Source: an uncultured Bacteroidales bacterium
Lineage (GTDB): Bacteria > Bacteroidota > Bacteroidia > Bacteroidales > UBA932
Direction: 5' to 3'
NCBI GenBank assembly: GCA_944323805.1
Contig: CALUTW010000004.1
Coordinates: 62,001 to 126,000 of the forward strand
DNA: 64,000 nucleotides
Below are positions 17,189 to 26,267 of the stretch, piece by piece. Under the pieces are notes generated by a model, which worked only from the letters and a program-made list of their open reading frames with translations, searched no databases and was not told the DNA's origin. A program made the translations under genes and the position numbers. Positions within the stretch are counted from its first letter, which is position 1. Each line of letters starts with the position of its first letter.

Positions 17189-18580
17189 ATGGCAGAGAAC
17201 AAGGAATCCATACCTGTTGAACTCGGCACTGAGCCGATCGGGAAACTTCTGAAGAACTATGCTGTGCCGGCTATCATAGCCATGACAGCATCCTCATTAT
17301 ATAATATTGTAGACAGCATATTCATCGGCCATGGAGTCGGCCCTCTCGCGATAGCCGGACTGGCAGTGACATTCCCGCTGATGAACCTTTCCGCCGCCTT
17401 CGGCACACTTGTCGGCGTCGGGGCAACTACAATGATTTCAGTACTGCTCGGACAGAAGAACTACGACATAGCCAACAAGGTGCTCGGCAACGTAGTCATA
17501 CTCAATATCATCATAGGCCTGCTGTTCATGGCCGTATCCCTGATATTCCTTGACCCGATACTGTATTTCTTCGGAGCGAGCGAGAACACCATCACTTACG
17601 CCAGGGAATACATGCAGATAATACTGGCAGGTAACGCTGTCACACACCTGTACCTCGGTCTGAACAGTGTCCTGAGGGCCTCAGGCAACCCCAGGCTTGC
17701 AATGTCCCTTACTATACTTTCGGTACTCATCAACATTGCAGTCGCCCCTGTCCTGATCTTCTGGCTCGACATGGGCATAAGGGGAGCCGGTATCGCCACA
17801 GTCCTCGCCCAGGTCATAGCACTCATCGTGATCCTGTCATATTTCAGCCGTAAAGACCGGGTGCTGCATTTCAGCAGGAAGATATTCCGGTTCGACTGGC
17901 GCATAGCAAAAGATTCGCTTGCGATAGGTCTGGCACCCTTCCTTATGAACGCTGCAGCCTGTGTAGTGACACTCTTCATCAACCAGCAGCTCAAGAAGTA
18001 CGGCGGAGACCTGGCCATCGGGGCATTCGGGATTGTAAACAGGATCAGCTTCCTGTTCATAATGGTTGTCATGGGCCTGAACCAGGGCATGCAGCCGATA
18101 GCAGGCTATAATTACGGGAGAAGAAACTATACAAGGGTAAAGGGAGTGATGTGGAAGACAGTGAAATATGCCACTGCAGTCACGACAACCGGATTTCTCA
18201 TAGCATTGCTCGTACCTCATCAGGCCGTCTCCATATTCACATCGGACAGGGAGCTCATAGAGCTGTCCGCAAAAGGGCTGAGGATGCTTACGCTCGCATA
18301 CGTGTTCGTGGGATTCCAGATGGTGGCATCCAATTTCTTCCAGTGCCTGGGAATGGTCAACAAGGCCATACTGCTGTCCATGTCGAGGCAGCTGCTGTTC
18401 CTGATACCGTGCATCTATGTGCTTCCGCTGTTTTTCGGCAACATAGGCGTGTGGGTCAGCTTCCCTATCTCCGATTTCGCGGCATTCATCATCTCGGCGG
18501 TGCTGATGTGGAATCTGCTGCGCAAATTCGCAAAGCTCAATGACGGCGATGACCCTTCGATACTTGGCAGTAAACTATAG
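17189..18580 (+). CDS. MATE family multidrug/metabolite efflux transporter
   Basis: Inner-membrane transporter of 463 aa with 12 predicted membrane segments in two homologous halves. Family features: GPLAIAGLAVTFPLMNLSAAFGTLVGVGAT in the first half (partial motif: GHGVGPLAIAGLAVTFPL) and the second-half equivalent DLAIGAFGIVNRISFLFIMV followed by GLNQGMQPIAGYNYGRRNY, typical of the DinF/NorM-type MATE. It starts 2 nt after the FKBP lipoprotein and ends 3 nt before the kinase gene. Na+ or H+ coupled; substrate unknown. Confidence 0.93.
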   Translation: MAENKESIPVELGTEPIGKLLKNYAVPAIIAMTASSLYNIVDSIFIGHGVGPLAIAGLAVTFPLMNLSAAFGTLVGVGATTMISVLLGQKNYDIANKVLGNVVILNIIIGLLFMAVSLIFLDPILYFFGASENTITYAREYMQIILAGNAVTHLYLGLNSVLRASGNPRLAMSLTILSVLINIAVAPVLIFWLDMGIRGAGIATVLAQVIALIVILSYFSRKDRVLHFSRKIFRFDWRIAKDSLAIGLAPFLMNAAACVVTLFINQQLKKYGGDLAIGAFGIVNRISFLFIMVVMGLNQGMQPIAGYNYGRRNYTRVKGVMWKTVKYATAVTTTGFLIALLVPHQAVSIFTSDRELIELSAKGLRMLTLAYVFVGFQMVASNFFQCLGMVNKAILLSMSRQLLFLIPCIYVLPLFFGNIGVWVSFPISDFAAFIISAVLMWNLLRKFAKLNDGDDPSILGSKL

Positions 18581-18583
18581 AAC

Positions 18584-19210
18584 ATGAAATCCGATATGGA
18601 CAGGATAATAATAAATGTAGGAAGACAGTTCGGCAGCGGAGGCAAGCAGGTCGCCCTCATGCTGGGAGAAAAGCTCGGGATAAAGGTCTACGACAATGAA
18701 CTGATATCAAAGGCCGCTGAAAGCAGCGGATTCAGCAAGGACCTCTTCAGGCAGAAGGATGAGAAACGCAGCCTGTTCTCCTTCTCGTCATTCTTCAGCA
18801 CCCAGGGGTTCGGCCAGCCAGAAAACTATGTCAACGAGAACGAGCTCTTCAAGATACAGAGCCGTGTAATATCCGACATAGCTGAGAAAGAGGCGGCTGT
18901 CATTGTCGGAAGATGCGCCGACTATATCCTCAGGGACAGGGGATGTACCCTTGACGTGTTCATCTGCGCCCCGATGGAGATAAGGAAAAAGAGAATCTCC
19001 GACAGGCTCGGCATAAGCATGGACAAGGCCGAGGACCTGATTGAAAAGACCGACAGGAAAAGGGAGACATACTACAACTATTTTACCTTCGGGAACTGGG
19101 GAGTCGCATCGAATTATGACCTGTGCATAGACTCTTCCATACTGGACATAGACGGCACTGCGGAATATATAATAGACTTCGCCAGACGCGCAGGACTGCT
19201 GAACCTGTAA
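18584..19210 (+). CDS. Cytidylate kinase-like family protein
   Basis: Cytosolic P-loop protein of 208 aa from the cytidylate-kinase-like family common in Bacteroidota and Firmicutes. P-loop IINVGRQFGSGGKQVALMLG is at residues 8-27, then VYDNELISKAAESSG, AAVIVGRCADYIL, and LIEKTDRKRETYYNYFTFGNWG at the C-terminal lid. The GRxFGSGG P-loop and NYF-WG motif set it apart from true Cmk. Real substrate unknown. It follows the MATE gene by 3 nt, so the two may be co-expressed. Confidence 0.82.
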   Translation: MKSDMDRIIINVGRQFGSGGKQVALMLGEKLGIKVYDNELISKAAESSGFSKDLFRQKDEKRSLFSFSSFFSTQGFGQPENYVNENELFKIQSRVISDIAEKEAAVIVGRCADYILRDRGCTLDVFICAPMEIRKKRISDRLGISMDKAEDLIEKTDRKRETYYNYFTFGNWGVASNYDLCIDSSILDIDGTAEYIIDFARRAGLLNL

Positions 19211-19220
19211 AAGAAGGACA

Positions 19221-20621
19221 ATGATGCATTGCAGACGATTCGTACCGGCCATAGTGTGTGCTCTTGCTGCCGCAGGAGCATTCATCTTTTCTGCTGCATC
19301 CCCGGAACCTGCACGGCCCCATACCGGCACTTCGGTATTACCGTCTGCCGGGCTGAATGATACCCTGACCAACGCCATGTCAGACATAGCCGGCCTTGAG
19401 GGCATGGACAGGACAATCGAAAATTTCCGGAAACGGTGGGGACTGCACGGCCTTTCGATCGCTGTAATGCGCAATGACTCGCTTGTATATGCGAAAGGTT
19501 ACGGATGGGCCGACCGCGAGGCCGGGGAAAAGATGGGACCCGGGAACATACTGAGAATGGCATCCGTATCCAAGCTGATTACCGCCACAGGGATAATGAA
19601 GCTTCAGGAAGAGGGCAGGCTTTCACTTTCAGACACAGTATTCGGGCCCAGGGGCATCCTCTGCGACTCAGCATATACCGCATCCATCGGAAGGAAGCAC
19701 AACTATATGCAGATAACGGTAGAGGACCTTCTCAGACATCAGGGAGGCTTCACATGTGCATACGGGGACCCCATGTTCTCGACCAGGGACATAATACGCC
19801 AGTTCCGGCTCGACGGCCCTCCGGACCAGCATGAGCTCACGGAATGCGTCCTTAAAAGGCCGCTCGGATTTGCACCGGGCACATGGCAGAGATACTCCAA
19901 CTTCGGATACCTGCTCCTTTCCATGATCATAGAGAAGGTCTCGGGACAGACATACGAGTCATATATCCGGGAAAACGTACTGGAGCCGGCAGGATGCCGG
20001 GACATGCATATCGCCGGCAACTATTATGAGGAAAGGTATTCGAACGAGGCAAGATATTATATGCATGACGGTTCCGAGCCATGCCCGGAATATGACATGA
20101 GCGGGGACCTTGTAGAGAAATGCTATGGCGGGAACGACATCAGGGGACTTTCCGGAGCCGGTGCATGGTGCGGTTCCCCCGCTGAACTGTGCAGGTTTGT
20201 CGCATCGATAGACGGCAAGCCACAGATACCTGATATACTAAGCCGGGAAAGCATTGCTGAAATGACCGAATATTTCGACCCGGAGACATTTTCCCTGGGC
20301 TGGAATGACACTAAGCCTGACGGGGAATGGACCAGGACCGGGACATTCTCAGGGACAAGCGCACTTGTCAAATACTTCCCCGACGGGGAATGCTGGATAA
20401 TGATAACGAACACCAGCACATGGAGAGGCCCTGGACTTGCAAGGTACACTGAAGCCATGTTCAAAAAATGCAGGGAGCGGTACAGCCCCCTGCTTCCAGA
20501 CAGAGACCTGTTCTCGCTTGCACAGGGGAACAGGTATCAGATCAGTCTCATTCCAAGGATTCAGTCCCCGGAATTGCCGGAATACGTCTTTGCCACAAAC
20601 TCGCCGGACAATATCCTGTAG
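19221..20621 (+). CDS. Exported serine hydrolase, beta-lactamase class C / DD-peptidase-like
   Basis: Protein of 466 aa with an N-terminal signal segment (residues 6-27, FVPAIVCALAAAGAFIFSAA). Penicillin-binding fold motifs: RMASVSKLITATGIMKL holds SVSK (the SxxK catalytic Ser), RYSNFGYLLLSMIIEKVSG holds YSN (YxN). The usual third motif (HxG/KTG) is not evident; TGTFSGTSALVKYF occupies that place. Members are peptidases, esterases or lactamase-like hydrolases of the periplasm; a specific activity or drug resistance is not implied. Its last 20 codons overlap the convergent buk gene by 61 nt, so the C-terminal tail may be an extension past an ancestral stop. Confidence 0.85.
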   Translation: MMHCRRFVPAIVCALAAAGAFIFSAASPEPARPHTGTSVLPSAGLNDTLTNAMSDIAGLEGMDRTIENFRKRWGLHGLSIAVMRNDSLVYAKGYGWADREAGEKMGPGNILRMASVSKLITATGIMKLQEEGRLSLSDTVFGPRGILCDSAYTASIGRKHNYMQITVEDLLRHQGGFTCAYGDPMFSTRDIIRQFRLDGPPDQHELTECVLKRPLGFAPGTWQRYSNFGYLLLSMIIEKVSGQTYESYIRENVLEPAGCRDMHIAGNYYEERYSNEARYYMHDGSEPCPEYDMSGDLVEKCYGGNDIRGLSGAGAWCGSPAELCRFVASIDGKPQIPDILSRESIAEMTEYFDPETFSLGWNDTKPDGEWTRTGTFSGTSALVKYFPDGECWIMITNTSTWRGPGLARYTEAMFKKCRERYSPLLPDRDLFSLAQGNRYQISLIPRIQSPELPEYVFATNSPDNIL

Positions 20622-21679
20622 CCGTTGTCCGCAAGGGATTCCAGTTCATTCTCCCCCGGATATACGGATACCGGGGCTATGAATGACACCCGAGTCCCGA
20701 TTGCATCCATCATTTTCCTGTTGTTGGCAATGCCTCCGGTAAGGATTATTGCATCGACCTTTCCGCATACGTCAGTGGAAAGCCCGGCAATATATTTCGC
20801 TACGCTCAGGCAATAGCCGTCGATAAAAAGCCGGCATCTGTCATCCCCTGCTTCAGCCCTTGCGGCAATCTCCCTGAAATCATTGGTCCCGAACCATGCA
20901 ACGGCTCCGCCCTGCCCGACAAGACGCTTCTTGACCTCATCCTTGGTATACCTGCCGCTGAAACACATTTCCACAAGAGGGAATCCGGGAACGGAACCTG
21001 CCCTTTCGGCACTTATAGGGCCGTCGCCTCCATGGGCGTCGTTCGTATCGATGATACGGCCGTCCCTGTGCAGCGTAACAGAGGTCCCGCCGCCCATATG
21101 GGCGACAATTACTGTAAGAGACTTATAGTCCACTCCCTTGTCCCGGGCATACCGTCTTACCATCGCCCTTGAATTGAGTGCATGGCAGAGAGCCCTGCGC
21201 GGGAATTCAGGAAGACCGCCGACCTTGGCTTCAGGCAGCATTTCGTCAGCCATGGCTGCATCCGCTATGTAGGCACGGCATACACCGCCGATGCCATGAC
21301 GTCTTCTCGCGTCATTTACCTCGACAGCGATATCATCCGCGATAAGACCGCTGAGATTGCATGCATGCACTCCGTTGCGGGCCTCGACAAGCGCATCGCG
21401 CATAGCCTTGTTGACTTCATACACGCCTGTCCCCACAGGGGTAATGAGCCCTGCCCTGGCCATCACTATGTCGATATCCTCCAAAGCGACTCCCTTTTCA
21501 GAAAGGAACTCCGTGATGGCATCCCTCCTCATAAGGTCCTGGTCCATCACGGAGCTGTATTTCGAAAGGTCGGATACGCTATGTACAAGGTTCTGGTCGA
21601 ACACGATACTGCCGTCAACAAAGAAGCCTATCTTGGTCGATGTCGAACCCGTATTAATTGCCAATACCCTGCCCTTCAT
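20561..21679 (-). CDS. buk: Butyrate kinase
   Basis: Converts butyryl-phosphate (or branched acyl-phosphates) and ADP to the acid plus ATP. 372 aa of the ASKHA acetate/butyrate kinase family: phosphate-1 motif VLAINTGSTSTKIGFFVD at residues 4-21, VIVAHMGGGTSVTLHRDG, the adjoining HGGDGPISAERAGSVPG, and adenosine motif IILTGGIANNRKMM. These are butyrate-kinase rather than acetate-kinase variants. One nt after ptb, both downstream of ackA. Convergent and overlapping with the serine hydrolase. Confidence 0.93.
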   Translation of the reverse strand: MKGRVLAINTGSTSTKIGFFVDGSIVFDQNLVHSVSDLSKYSSVMDQDLMRRDAITEFLSEKGVALEDIDIVMARAGLITPVGTGVYEVNKAMRDALVEARNGVHACNLSGLIADDIAVEVNDARRRHGIGGVCRAYIADAAMADEMLPEAKVGGLPEFPRRALCHALNSRAMVRRYARDKGVDYKSLTVIVAHMGGGTSVTLHRDGRIIDTNDAHGGDGPISAERAGSVPGFPLVEMCFSGRYTKDEVKKRLVGQGGAVAWFGTNDFREIAARAEAGDDRCRLFIDGYCLSVAKYIAGLSTDVCGKVDAIILTGGIANNRKMMDAIGTRVSFIAPVSVYPGENELESLADNGYRILSGEFVAKTYSGNSGD

Positions 21680-21680
21680 A

Positions 21681-22589
21681 CTATTTGGCGGACATTGCTG
21701 CGATAGCGATTGAATTCAGTTTCGTATCAATGCTGTCTGCACGGCTCGAAAGCACGCAAGGTACTTTCGCACCCACAACCATACCTGCCTGCTTTACATT
21801 TGCCGCAAGCTTCGAGTTGGTCTTGTAGAATACATTGGCAGACTCGATGTTCGGGAAGAGAAGACAGTCGGCATCGCCTGCAACAGGGCTGACGAGCTTC
21901 TTGATCTCTACAGACTCCATATCCACAGCCACATCGAGTGCAAGCGGGCCGTCAGCGATACATCCCTTTATCTGTCCCCTGTCGACCTTCTTTGCAAGGA
22001 TGGCAGCCTCAACGCATGCCGGCATACCTTCAAGCATCTGCTCTGTCGCAGCGATGAGGGCGACCTTAGGCATAGGATTGCCGATAGCATGTGCCGTATT
22101 TACAAGATAGCCGAGGATAGCGGTCTTCTGCTTGAGGTCAGGGAGCGGAATCACGGCCATATCGCTGATAAGAAGCAGCTTGTGATAGTTAGGGTTTTCA
22201 AGGACTGCGACATGGCTGAGCACAGCCTTAGGAGGGAGAAGTCCTGTCTCCTTGTTGAGGATAGCACGCATGAACTTGTCGGTACTGCAGAGCCCCTTCA
22301 TCAGGATGTCCCCCATCCCCTGATTGACCATAGTGACTGCCTGTGTAACTGCCGGAAGCTCCGACGGATTGTGAAGGACCGTGAACTTGTTGATGTCTAT
22401 GCCTTCCTTCTCACATTCCTCGCGGATCATATTCTCGTCCCCGACAAGGGTTGCGTCGACGATACCGAGGTCAACCGCCTTGCTTGCTGCAGCTATCGTA
22501 TGGCCGTCCACGGCCCATGCAGCTATCATTCTTTTCCTCGAGCCCCTTCCGGCAAGCTCGGCAAAAATGTCTTCGAATTTAGTAAACAT
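21681..22589 (-). CDS. ptb: Phosphate butyryltransferase (phosphate acetyl/butyryl transferase family)
   Basis: Transfers an acyl group from CoA to phosphate; product is the substrate of Buk (and perhaps AckA). 302 aa, the length of single-domain Ptb. Family segments: VNQGMGDILMKGLCSTDKFM near residue 90, LLLISDMAVIPLPDLKQK, GCIADGPLALDVAVDMES, ADCLLFPNIESANVFYK. No separate Pta lies near, although the upstream gene is ackA; Ptb might serve acetyl-phosphate as well, which is a guess. Gap of 36 nt to ackA, 1 nt to buk. Confidence 0.9.
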   Translation of the reverse strand: MFTKFEDIFAELAGRGSRKRMIAAWAVDGHTIAAASKAVDLGIVDATLVGDENMIREECEKEGIDINKFTVLHNPSELPAVTQAVTMVNQGMGDILMKGLCSTDKFMRAILNKETGLLPPKAVLSHVAVLENPNYHKLLLISDMAVIPLPDLKQKTAILGYLVNTAHAIGNPMPKVALIAATEQMLEGMPACVEAAILAKKVDRGQIKGCIADGPLALDVAVDMESVEIKKLVSPVAGDADCLLFPNIESANVFYKTNSKLAANVKQAGMVVGAKVPCVLSSRADSIDTKLNSIAIAAMSAK

Positions 22590-22625
22590 GATGTATGTGA
22601 TTAAATGATTATCCGATTATTTCAA

Positions 22626-23840
22626 TTACGCCTCCTGGCCCTGTACGATATGCATCGTATCCTGTGCTATCACAAGCTCCTCGTCGGTCGTGATGACAGC
22701 GACCTTGACCTTGGAGTCAGGCAGAGAGATGAGTGTGTCCTTGCCCGTGGCAACATTTGCCTCGTAGTCGAACTTGACGCCCATATATGTCAGATTCTCG
22801 CAGACCCTGCGGCGGAGACGGCTGTTATTCTCGCCTATGCCACCTGTAAACACGATAAGGTCGACACCGTTCATTGCCGCTGCATATGCACCGATATATT
22901 TTGTTACCTCATATGTGAGCTTCTTGAGGGCAAGCTTTGCCTTCGGGTCGCCTGCATTGGCAGCCGCATCGAGGTCCCTTGCATCGGAAGATATGCATGA
23001 TACGCCGAGGAATCCGCTCTTCTTGTTCATTATCCTGCTCATCTCGGCCGGGGAGAGATTCTCCTTTTCCTCGATGTATGTAACGACATCAGGGTCGAGG
23101 TTGCCGCACCTTGTGCCCATGGTCACACCCTCGAGCGGGGTAAATCCCATTGACGTATCGATCGAATGCCCGTTCACGACAGCTGCAATGGAGCTTCCGT
23201 TGCCGAGATGGCATGTGATGACCTTGCAGTTGTCCGGCTCAAGGCCGACGAAATTGGCGCCTTTCTCGGATACATACCTGTGGCTTGTCCCGTGGAAGCC
23301 GTATCTGCGGATACGGTACTTCTCGTAATATTCATAAGGGATAGAGTACATGTATGCATATGCCGGCATAGTCTGATGGAAGGCAGTATCGAACACGGCA
23401 ACCTGAGGAACAGACGGGAGCACATGGCTGACAGCCCTGATTCCCAGAAGGTTCGCCGGATTGTGAAGAGGTGCGATATCGCAGCATGCCTCGATCTTGG
23501 AGATGACGGCGTCATTGATCAGGCAGCTGCTGACGAATTCCTCGCCGCCATGCACTACCCTGTGACCTACAGCCTCAATGTCCTCCAGTTTCTCGAGCAC
23601 TCCGTATTTCTTGTCAAGAAGAGCTTCAATGACTGCTTTTATTGCCACCGTATGGTCCGCAATAGGCATCTCCCTGACATACTGGTCTTCCTGCGAGCCA
23701 CGGTGCTTGATGCAGCCTGTCTCCATTCCAATCCTCTCCACAAGCCCTTTGGCAAGCAGATAATAGACATTGTCGCCCTTCATGTCCAGAAGCTGGTACT
23801 TAAGAGACGAACTTCCGCAATTCAAAACAAGAATAATCAT
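22626..23840 (-). CDS. ackA: Acetate kinase
   Basis: Makes acetate and ATP from acetyl-phosphate and ADP. 404 aa, standard. Motifs: MIILVLNCGSSSLKYQLLDM at the N-terminus, AVGHRVVHGGEEF, CHLGNGSSIAAVVNG, RCGNLDPDV and IVFTGGIGENNSRLRRR; catalytic Arg and Asp residues of the family are within these. Start at 23840 gives the canonical N-terminus; the 15-codon upstream extension is untranslated leader. First gene of ackA-ptb-buk, driven by a strong promoter match at 23894-23925. Confidence 0.97.
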   Translation of the reverse strand: MIILVLNCGSSSLKYQLLDMKGDNVYYLLAKGLVERIGMETGCIKHRGSQEDQYVREMPIADHTVAIKAVIEALLDKKYGVLEKLEDIEAVGHRVVHGGEEFVSSCLINDAVISKIEACCDIAPLHNPANLLGIRAVSHVLPSVPQVAVFDTAFHQTMPAYAYMYSIPYEYYEKYRIRRYGFHGTSHRYVSEKGANFVGLEPDNCKVITCHLGNGSSIAAVVNGHSIDTSMGFTPLEGVTMGTRCGNLDPDVVTYIEEKENLSPAEMSRIMNKKSGFLGVSCISSDARDLDAAANAGDPKAKLALKKLTYEVTKYIGAYAAAMNGVDLIVFTGGIGENNSRLRRRVCENLTYMGVKFDYEANVATGKDTLISLPDSKVKVAVITTDEELVIAQDTMHIVQGQEA

Positions 23841-23893
23841 AAAATTGTATTTATTGGTTTTTAAAAATCTATAAATCCTAATCAAAAATCATT

Positions 23894-23925
23894 CAAAGTT
23901 AGAAAATAATAACTACTTTAGCAAA
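23894..23925 (-). promoter_or_regulatory. Promoter for the ackA-ptb-buk operon
   Basis: Minus strand: TTTG (23925-23922), exactly 20 nt, TAACTTTG (23901-23894), a full match to the Bacteroidota consensus. Leader to the ATG is about 50 nt. On the opposite strand TACTTTAG (23914-23921) is a one-mismatch -7 box for comEC, so the two promoters would overlap. Confidence 0.72.
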
Positions 23926-23938
23926 AAATAGGAACGAA

Positions 23939-25063
23939 ATGAGAGTGGAGAGGGATGTTGCGGGAATCGCCCTGTTTTTTGCAGCCGGTACGGCAGCCGG
24001 CTACTGGTCCGGACATATCGCCGGACCGGCATCGTGGACAGCCGGACTTGTCGCCAACGGCTGCCTTGCATCAGTACTTGCGCTTGCCGCCATTGCCTCT
24101 TCAGGGATTCCCGGGAACGGGACATGCAGAATCCTGACGGCATGCCTGATGTTCTTCTTCGCAGGAGGCCTCTGCAGCATCAGTGCCTCGATGTACGGCC
24201 AGACGGATGCTCCAGGCCTGACGGCATGCGGCATCAGCAGACTGACAGACGCCCACTCTGCGGCATTCAGGGAGATGATAGACAATGTCCCGTATCCGGA
24301 CCGCAGCTGCTCCGCCCTGATAAAGGCATTCCTTTCCGGAGACCAGAGCGACATACCTGACAACCTAAAGGACGCCTTCAGGGACAGCGGCGCATCGCAC
24401 ATCCTCGCCCTTTCAGGCATGCATCTCGGAGTCCTGTACGGCATCCTTCTGAAAGCGACTGCGGTCATGGGCAACTTCCCCGCAGCGAGGAAGACAAGAT
24501 CCGTCGCCATAATAGCCATTTCAGCATATTACACGGCCATCACAGGCGCGGCAGCATCCCTTGTAAGGGCATTCATCTTCATAGTACTCAATGAGACAGC
24601 CAAAATAACGGGACGGGACACCCGCCCCGCAAACGTATTCCTTGCGGCGCTTACCATCCAGCTTGCAGTATCGCCCGGGAATATAGCTTCGGCAGGATTC
24701 CAGCTGTCATATCTGGCGATGGCGGGAATCTACATCCTGTACCCGTGGATGAAATCCTGGTTCCCGGAAAGGGAGGACAGGAAGCGGGGCCCGATGAAAC
24801 GCATATGGGATGCCGCGGCGCTGACAATCTCGTGCCAGATATTTACCGCTCCGGCAGCATGGATACACTTCGGGACATTCCCGGAATATTTCCTGATTAC
24901 AAATCTGCTTGCCGTGCCTCTTTCCACTTTCATCATGCTGACCGCAATTGCCGTGGTCCTCCTGCACCAGTGCGGGCTGTGCCCGGAATGGCTCATCATG
25001 GTCAACTGGCATTCAGTCAGGCTTCTGAACAGCACGCTCTCGACAATCTGCACCCTCCCGTAG
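23939..25063 (+). CDS. Short ComEC/Rec2 family membrane protein
   Basis: Polytopic inner-membrane protein of 374 aa holding the ComEC competence channel domain: SGASHILALSGMHLGVLYGI (about residues 150-169), then TGAAASLVRAFIFIVL and SAGFQLSYLAMAGIYIL. Full-length ComEC proteins are about 650-800 aa with an N-terminal OB-like region and a C-terminal metallo-beta-lactamase domain; both are missing or rudimentary here. The sequence simply ends at the last channel helices and no nuclease domain follows in any frame before apbE. It may be a natural short form or a truncated gene. The DNA uptake role is inferred. Confidence 0.82.
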   Translation: MRVERDVAGIALFFAAGTAAGYWSGHIAGPASWTAGLVANGCLASVLALAAIASSGIPGNGTCRILTACLMFFFAGGLCSISASMYGQTDAPGLTACGISRLTDAHSAAFREMIDNVPYPDRSCSALIKAFLSGDQSDIPDNLKDAFRDSGASHILALSGMHLGVLYGILLKATAVMGNFPAARKTRSVAIIAISAYYTAITGAAASLVRAFIFIVLNETAKITGRDTRPANVFLAALTIQLAVSPGNIASAGFQLSYLAMAGIYILYPWMKSWFPEREDRKRGPMKRIWDAAALTISCQIFTAPAAWIHFGTFPEYFLITNLLAVPLSTFIMLTAIAVVLLHQCGLCPEWLIMVNWHSVRLLNSTLSTICTLP

Positions 25064-25099
25064 GCAGACCGGTATCTGACGCCTGGAAAGGACGTCACG

Positions 25100-26173
25100 T
25101 CATTCGCGGACGAGACGGAACCCCGGGGACTTCCATGTCCGCATCTCTCCCCCGTCATCATAGATAAGATAACCTTCAAGGTCCTGACGGCTCCCGATGA
25201 ATTCCGCCGCCTTCTCGAATCCTATTACCATACAATAGGTTGCAAGGGCATCGGCCGTGGCGGCATCATCAGCGACTATGGTGGCGCTCAACAGGGAATG
25301 GCTGACCGGATACCCTGTCCGCGGATCTATCGTATGGGCATATTTCCTGCCGTCCACAACATAGAATTTCCTGTAGTTCCCGGATGTGACCACCCCGCAT
25401 CTTTCCGGCCCGGCCTCAAGCACCCCTTTCAGGTCTGCACCTGAGACATCATTACCGTCGTACGGTCTGTCCACTCCGATAGTCCATGGCTTCCCTGCCG
25501 GATTGTATCCGCTGCATACAATCTCCCCGCCGATATCGACAAGCATCGAGGTTATGCCGAGCGACTCCAGGTAACCGGCTACAAGGTCGCAGGAATAGCC
25601 CTGGGCAATGGCATTGTAGTTCAGATGAGGCCGGTGGGCAGGATTGCCGTCGGCCACTGCATCGGCACCGTCCAGCGTTCCGGAAGGAGACAGCGCATCC
25701 GCAAGGTCGGGCACCAGCCTGCGCATCCCTATGTAGCGCAATACGGCCTCCACTTCAGCCGGCCCCGGCAGGGAATCCGATGTAAACCCGAATCCCCACA
25801 TGTCGAAAAGAGGTGCGGCAGACACGTCGAATGCCCCGTCCGTCATATCATAGAAATGTCTGGACAGCCGGTATATCCCGATGAAAGTGCTGTCCGGACG
25901 GATGGTCTCCCCCGCATTAAAACGCGTAAGAAGCGATGAGGGATTGTACCCGGACAGTGAATTGTCAAAAGCGACGAGAATCGAGTCAATGCCGTCCTTG
26001 ATATCCTCAGGCGGGACATCCGTCCCCTGCGTATCGACCTTTACCATATAGGTCCCGCCCTGCGCATATCCGGTAATGGTAACATAACCGCCGCTATGGC
26101 ATGAAACAGTCATAAATGGCAGGCAGACAGCCGCCACAGCCTGCAGAAACAGGCGTCCGACACTTGATTTCAT
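25100..26173 (-). CDS. apbE: FAD:protein FMN transferase (ApbE family lipoprotein)
   Basis: Periplasmic Mg-dependent flavinyl transferase that attaches FMN to Thr of targets such as NqrB/NqrC and RnfG. 357 aa with lipoprotein signal MKSSVGRLFLQAVAAVCLPF then TVSCHSG (Cys 25 lipidated). Signature elements: GGTYMVKVDTQG, FDNSLSGYNPSSLLTRFN, LNYNAIAQGYSCDLVAGYLE, DIGGEIVCSG, AHTIDPRTGYPV and DAATADALATYCMVIG with the metal-binding Asp/Thr. Start at 26173 (MKSS) yields the signal peptide. No Nqr or Rnf gene is in the window. Confidence 0.94.
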   Translation of the reverse strand: MKSSVGRLFLQAVAAVCLPFMTVSCHSGGYVTITGYAQGGTYMVKVDTQGTDVPPEDIKDGIDSILVAFDNSLSGYNPSSLLTRFNAGETIRPDSTFIGIYRLSRHFYDMTDGAFDVSAAPLFDMWGFGFTSDSLPGPAEVEAVLRYIGMRRLVPDLADALSPSGTLDGADAVADGNPAHRPHLNYNAIAQGYSCDLVAGYLESLGITSMLVDIGGEIVCSGYNPAGKPWTIGVDRPYDGNDVSGADLKGVLEAGPERCGVVTSGNYRKFYVVDGRKYAHTIDPRTGYPVSHSLLSATIVADDAATADALATYCMVIGFEKAAEFIGSRQDLEGYLIYDDGGEMRTWKSPGFRLVRE

Positions 26174-26196
26174 ATCATTTATCCAAACTATTTGCA

Positions 26197-26204
26197 CAAA
26201 AATA
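26197..26204 (-). promoter_or_regulatory. -7 box for apbE
   Basis: Minus strand TATTTTTG 23 nt before the apbE ATG; no clear TTTG at the -33 position (TGTG 20 nt upstream). Confidence 0.4.
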
Positions 26205-26267
26205 AGGGATTTTACATAAAAATGCACATCTTTGTAAGATTGTTATTGAGAATAAAGATCAGTGCAA

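Noticed and set aside
19221..20621. Antibiotic-resistance class C beta-lactamase
   Set aside because: SxxK and YxN are present but the third motif is unclear and the fold covers many peptidases and esterases; no resistance claim can be supported.
25064..25099. Terminator between convergent comEC and apbE
   Set aside because: Only 36 nt, no stable stem followed by T-run on either strand.
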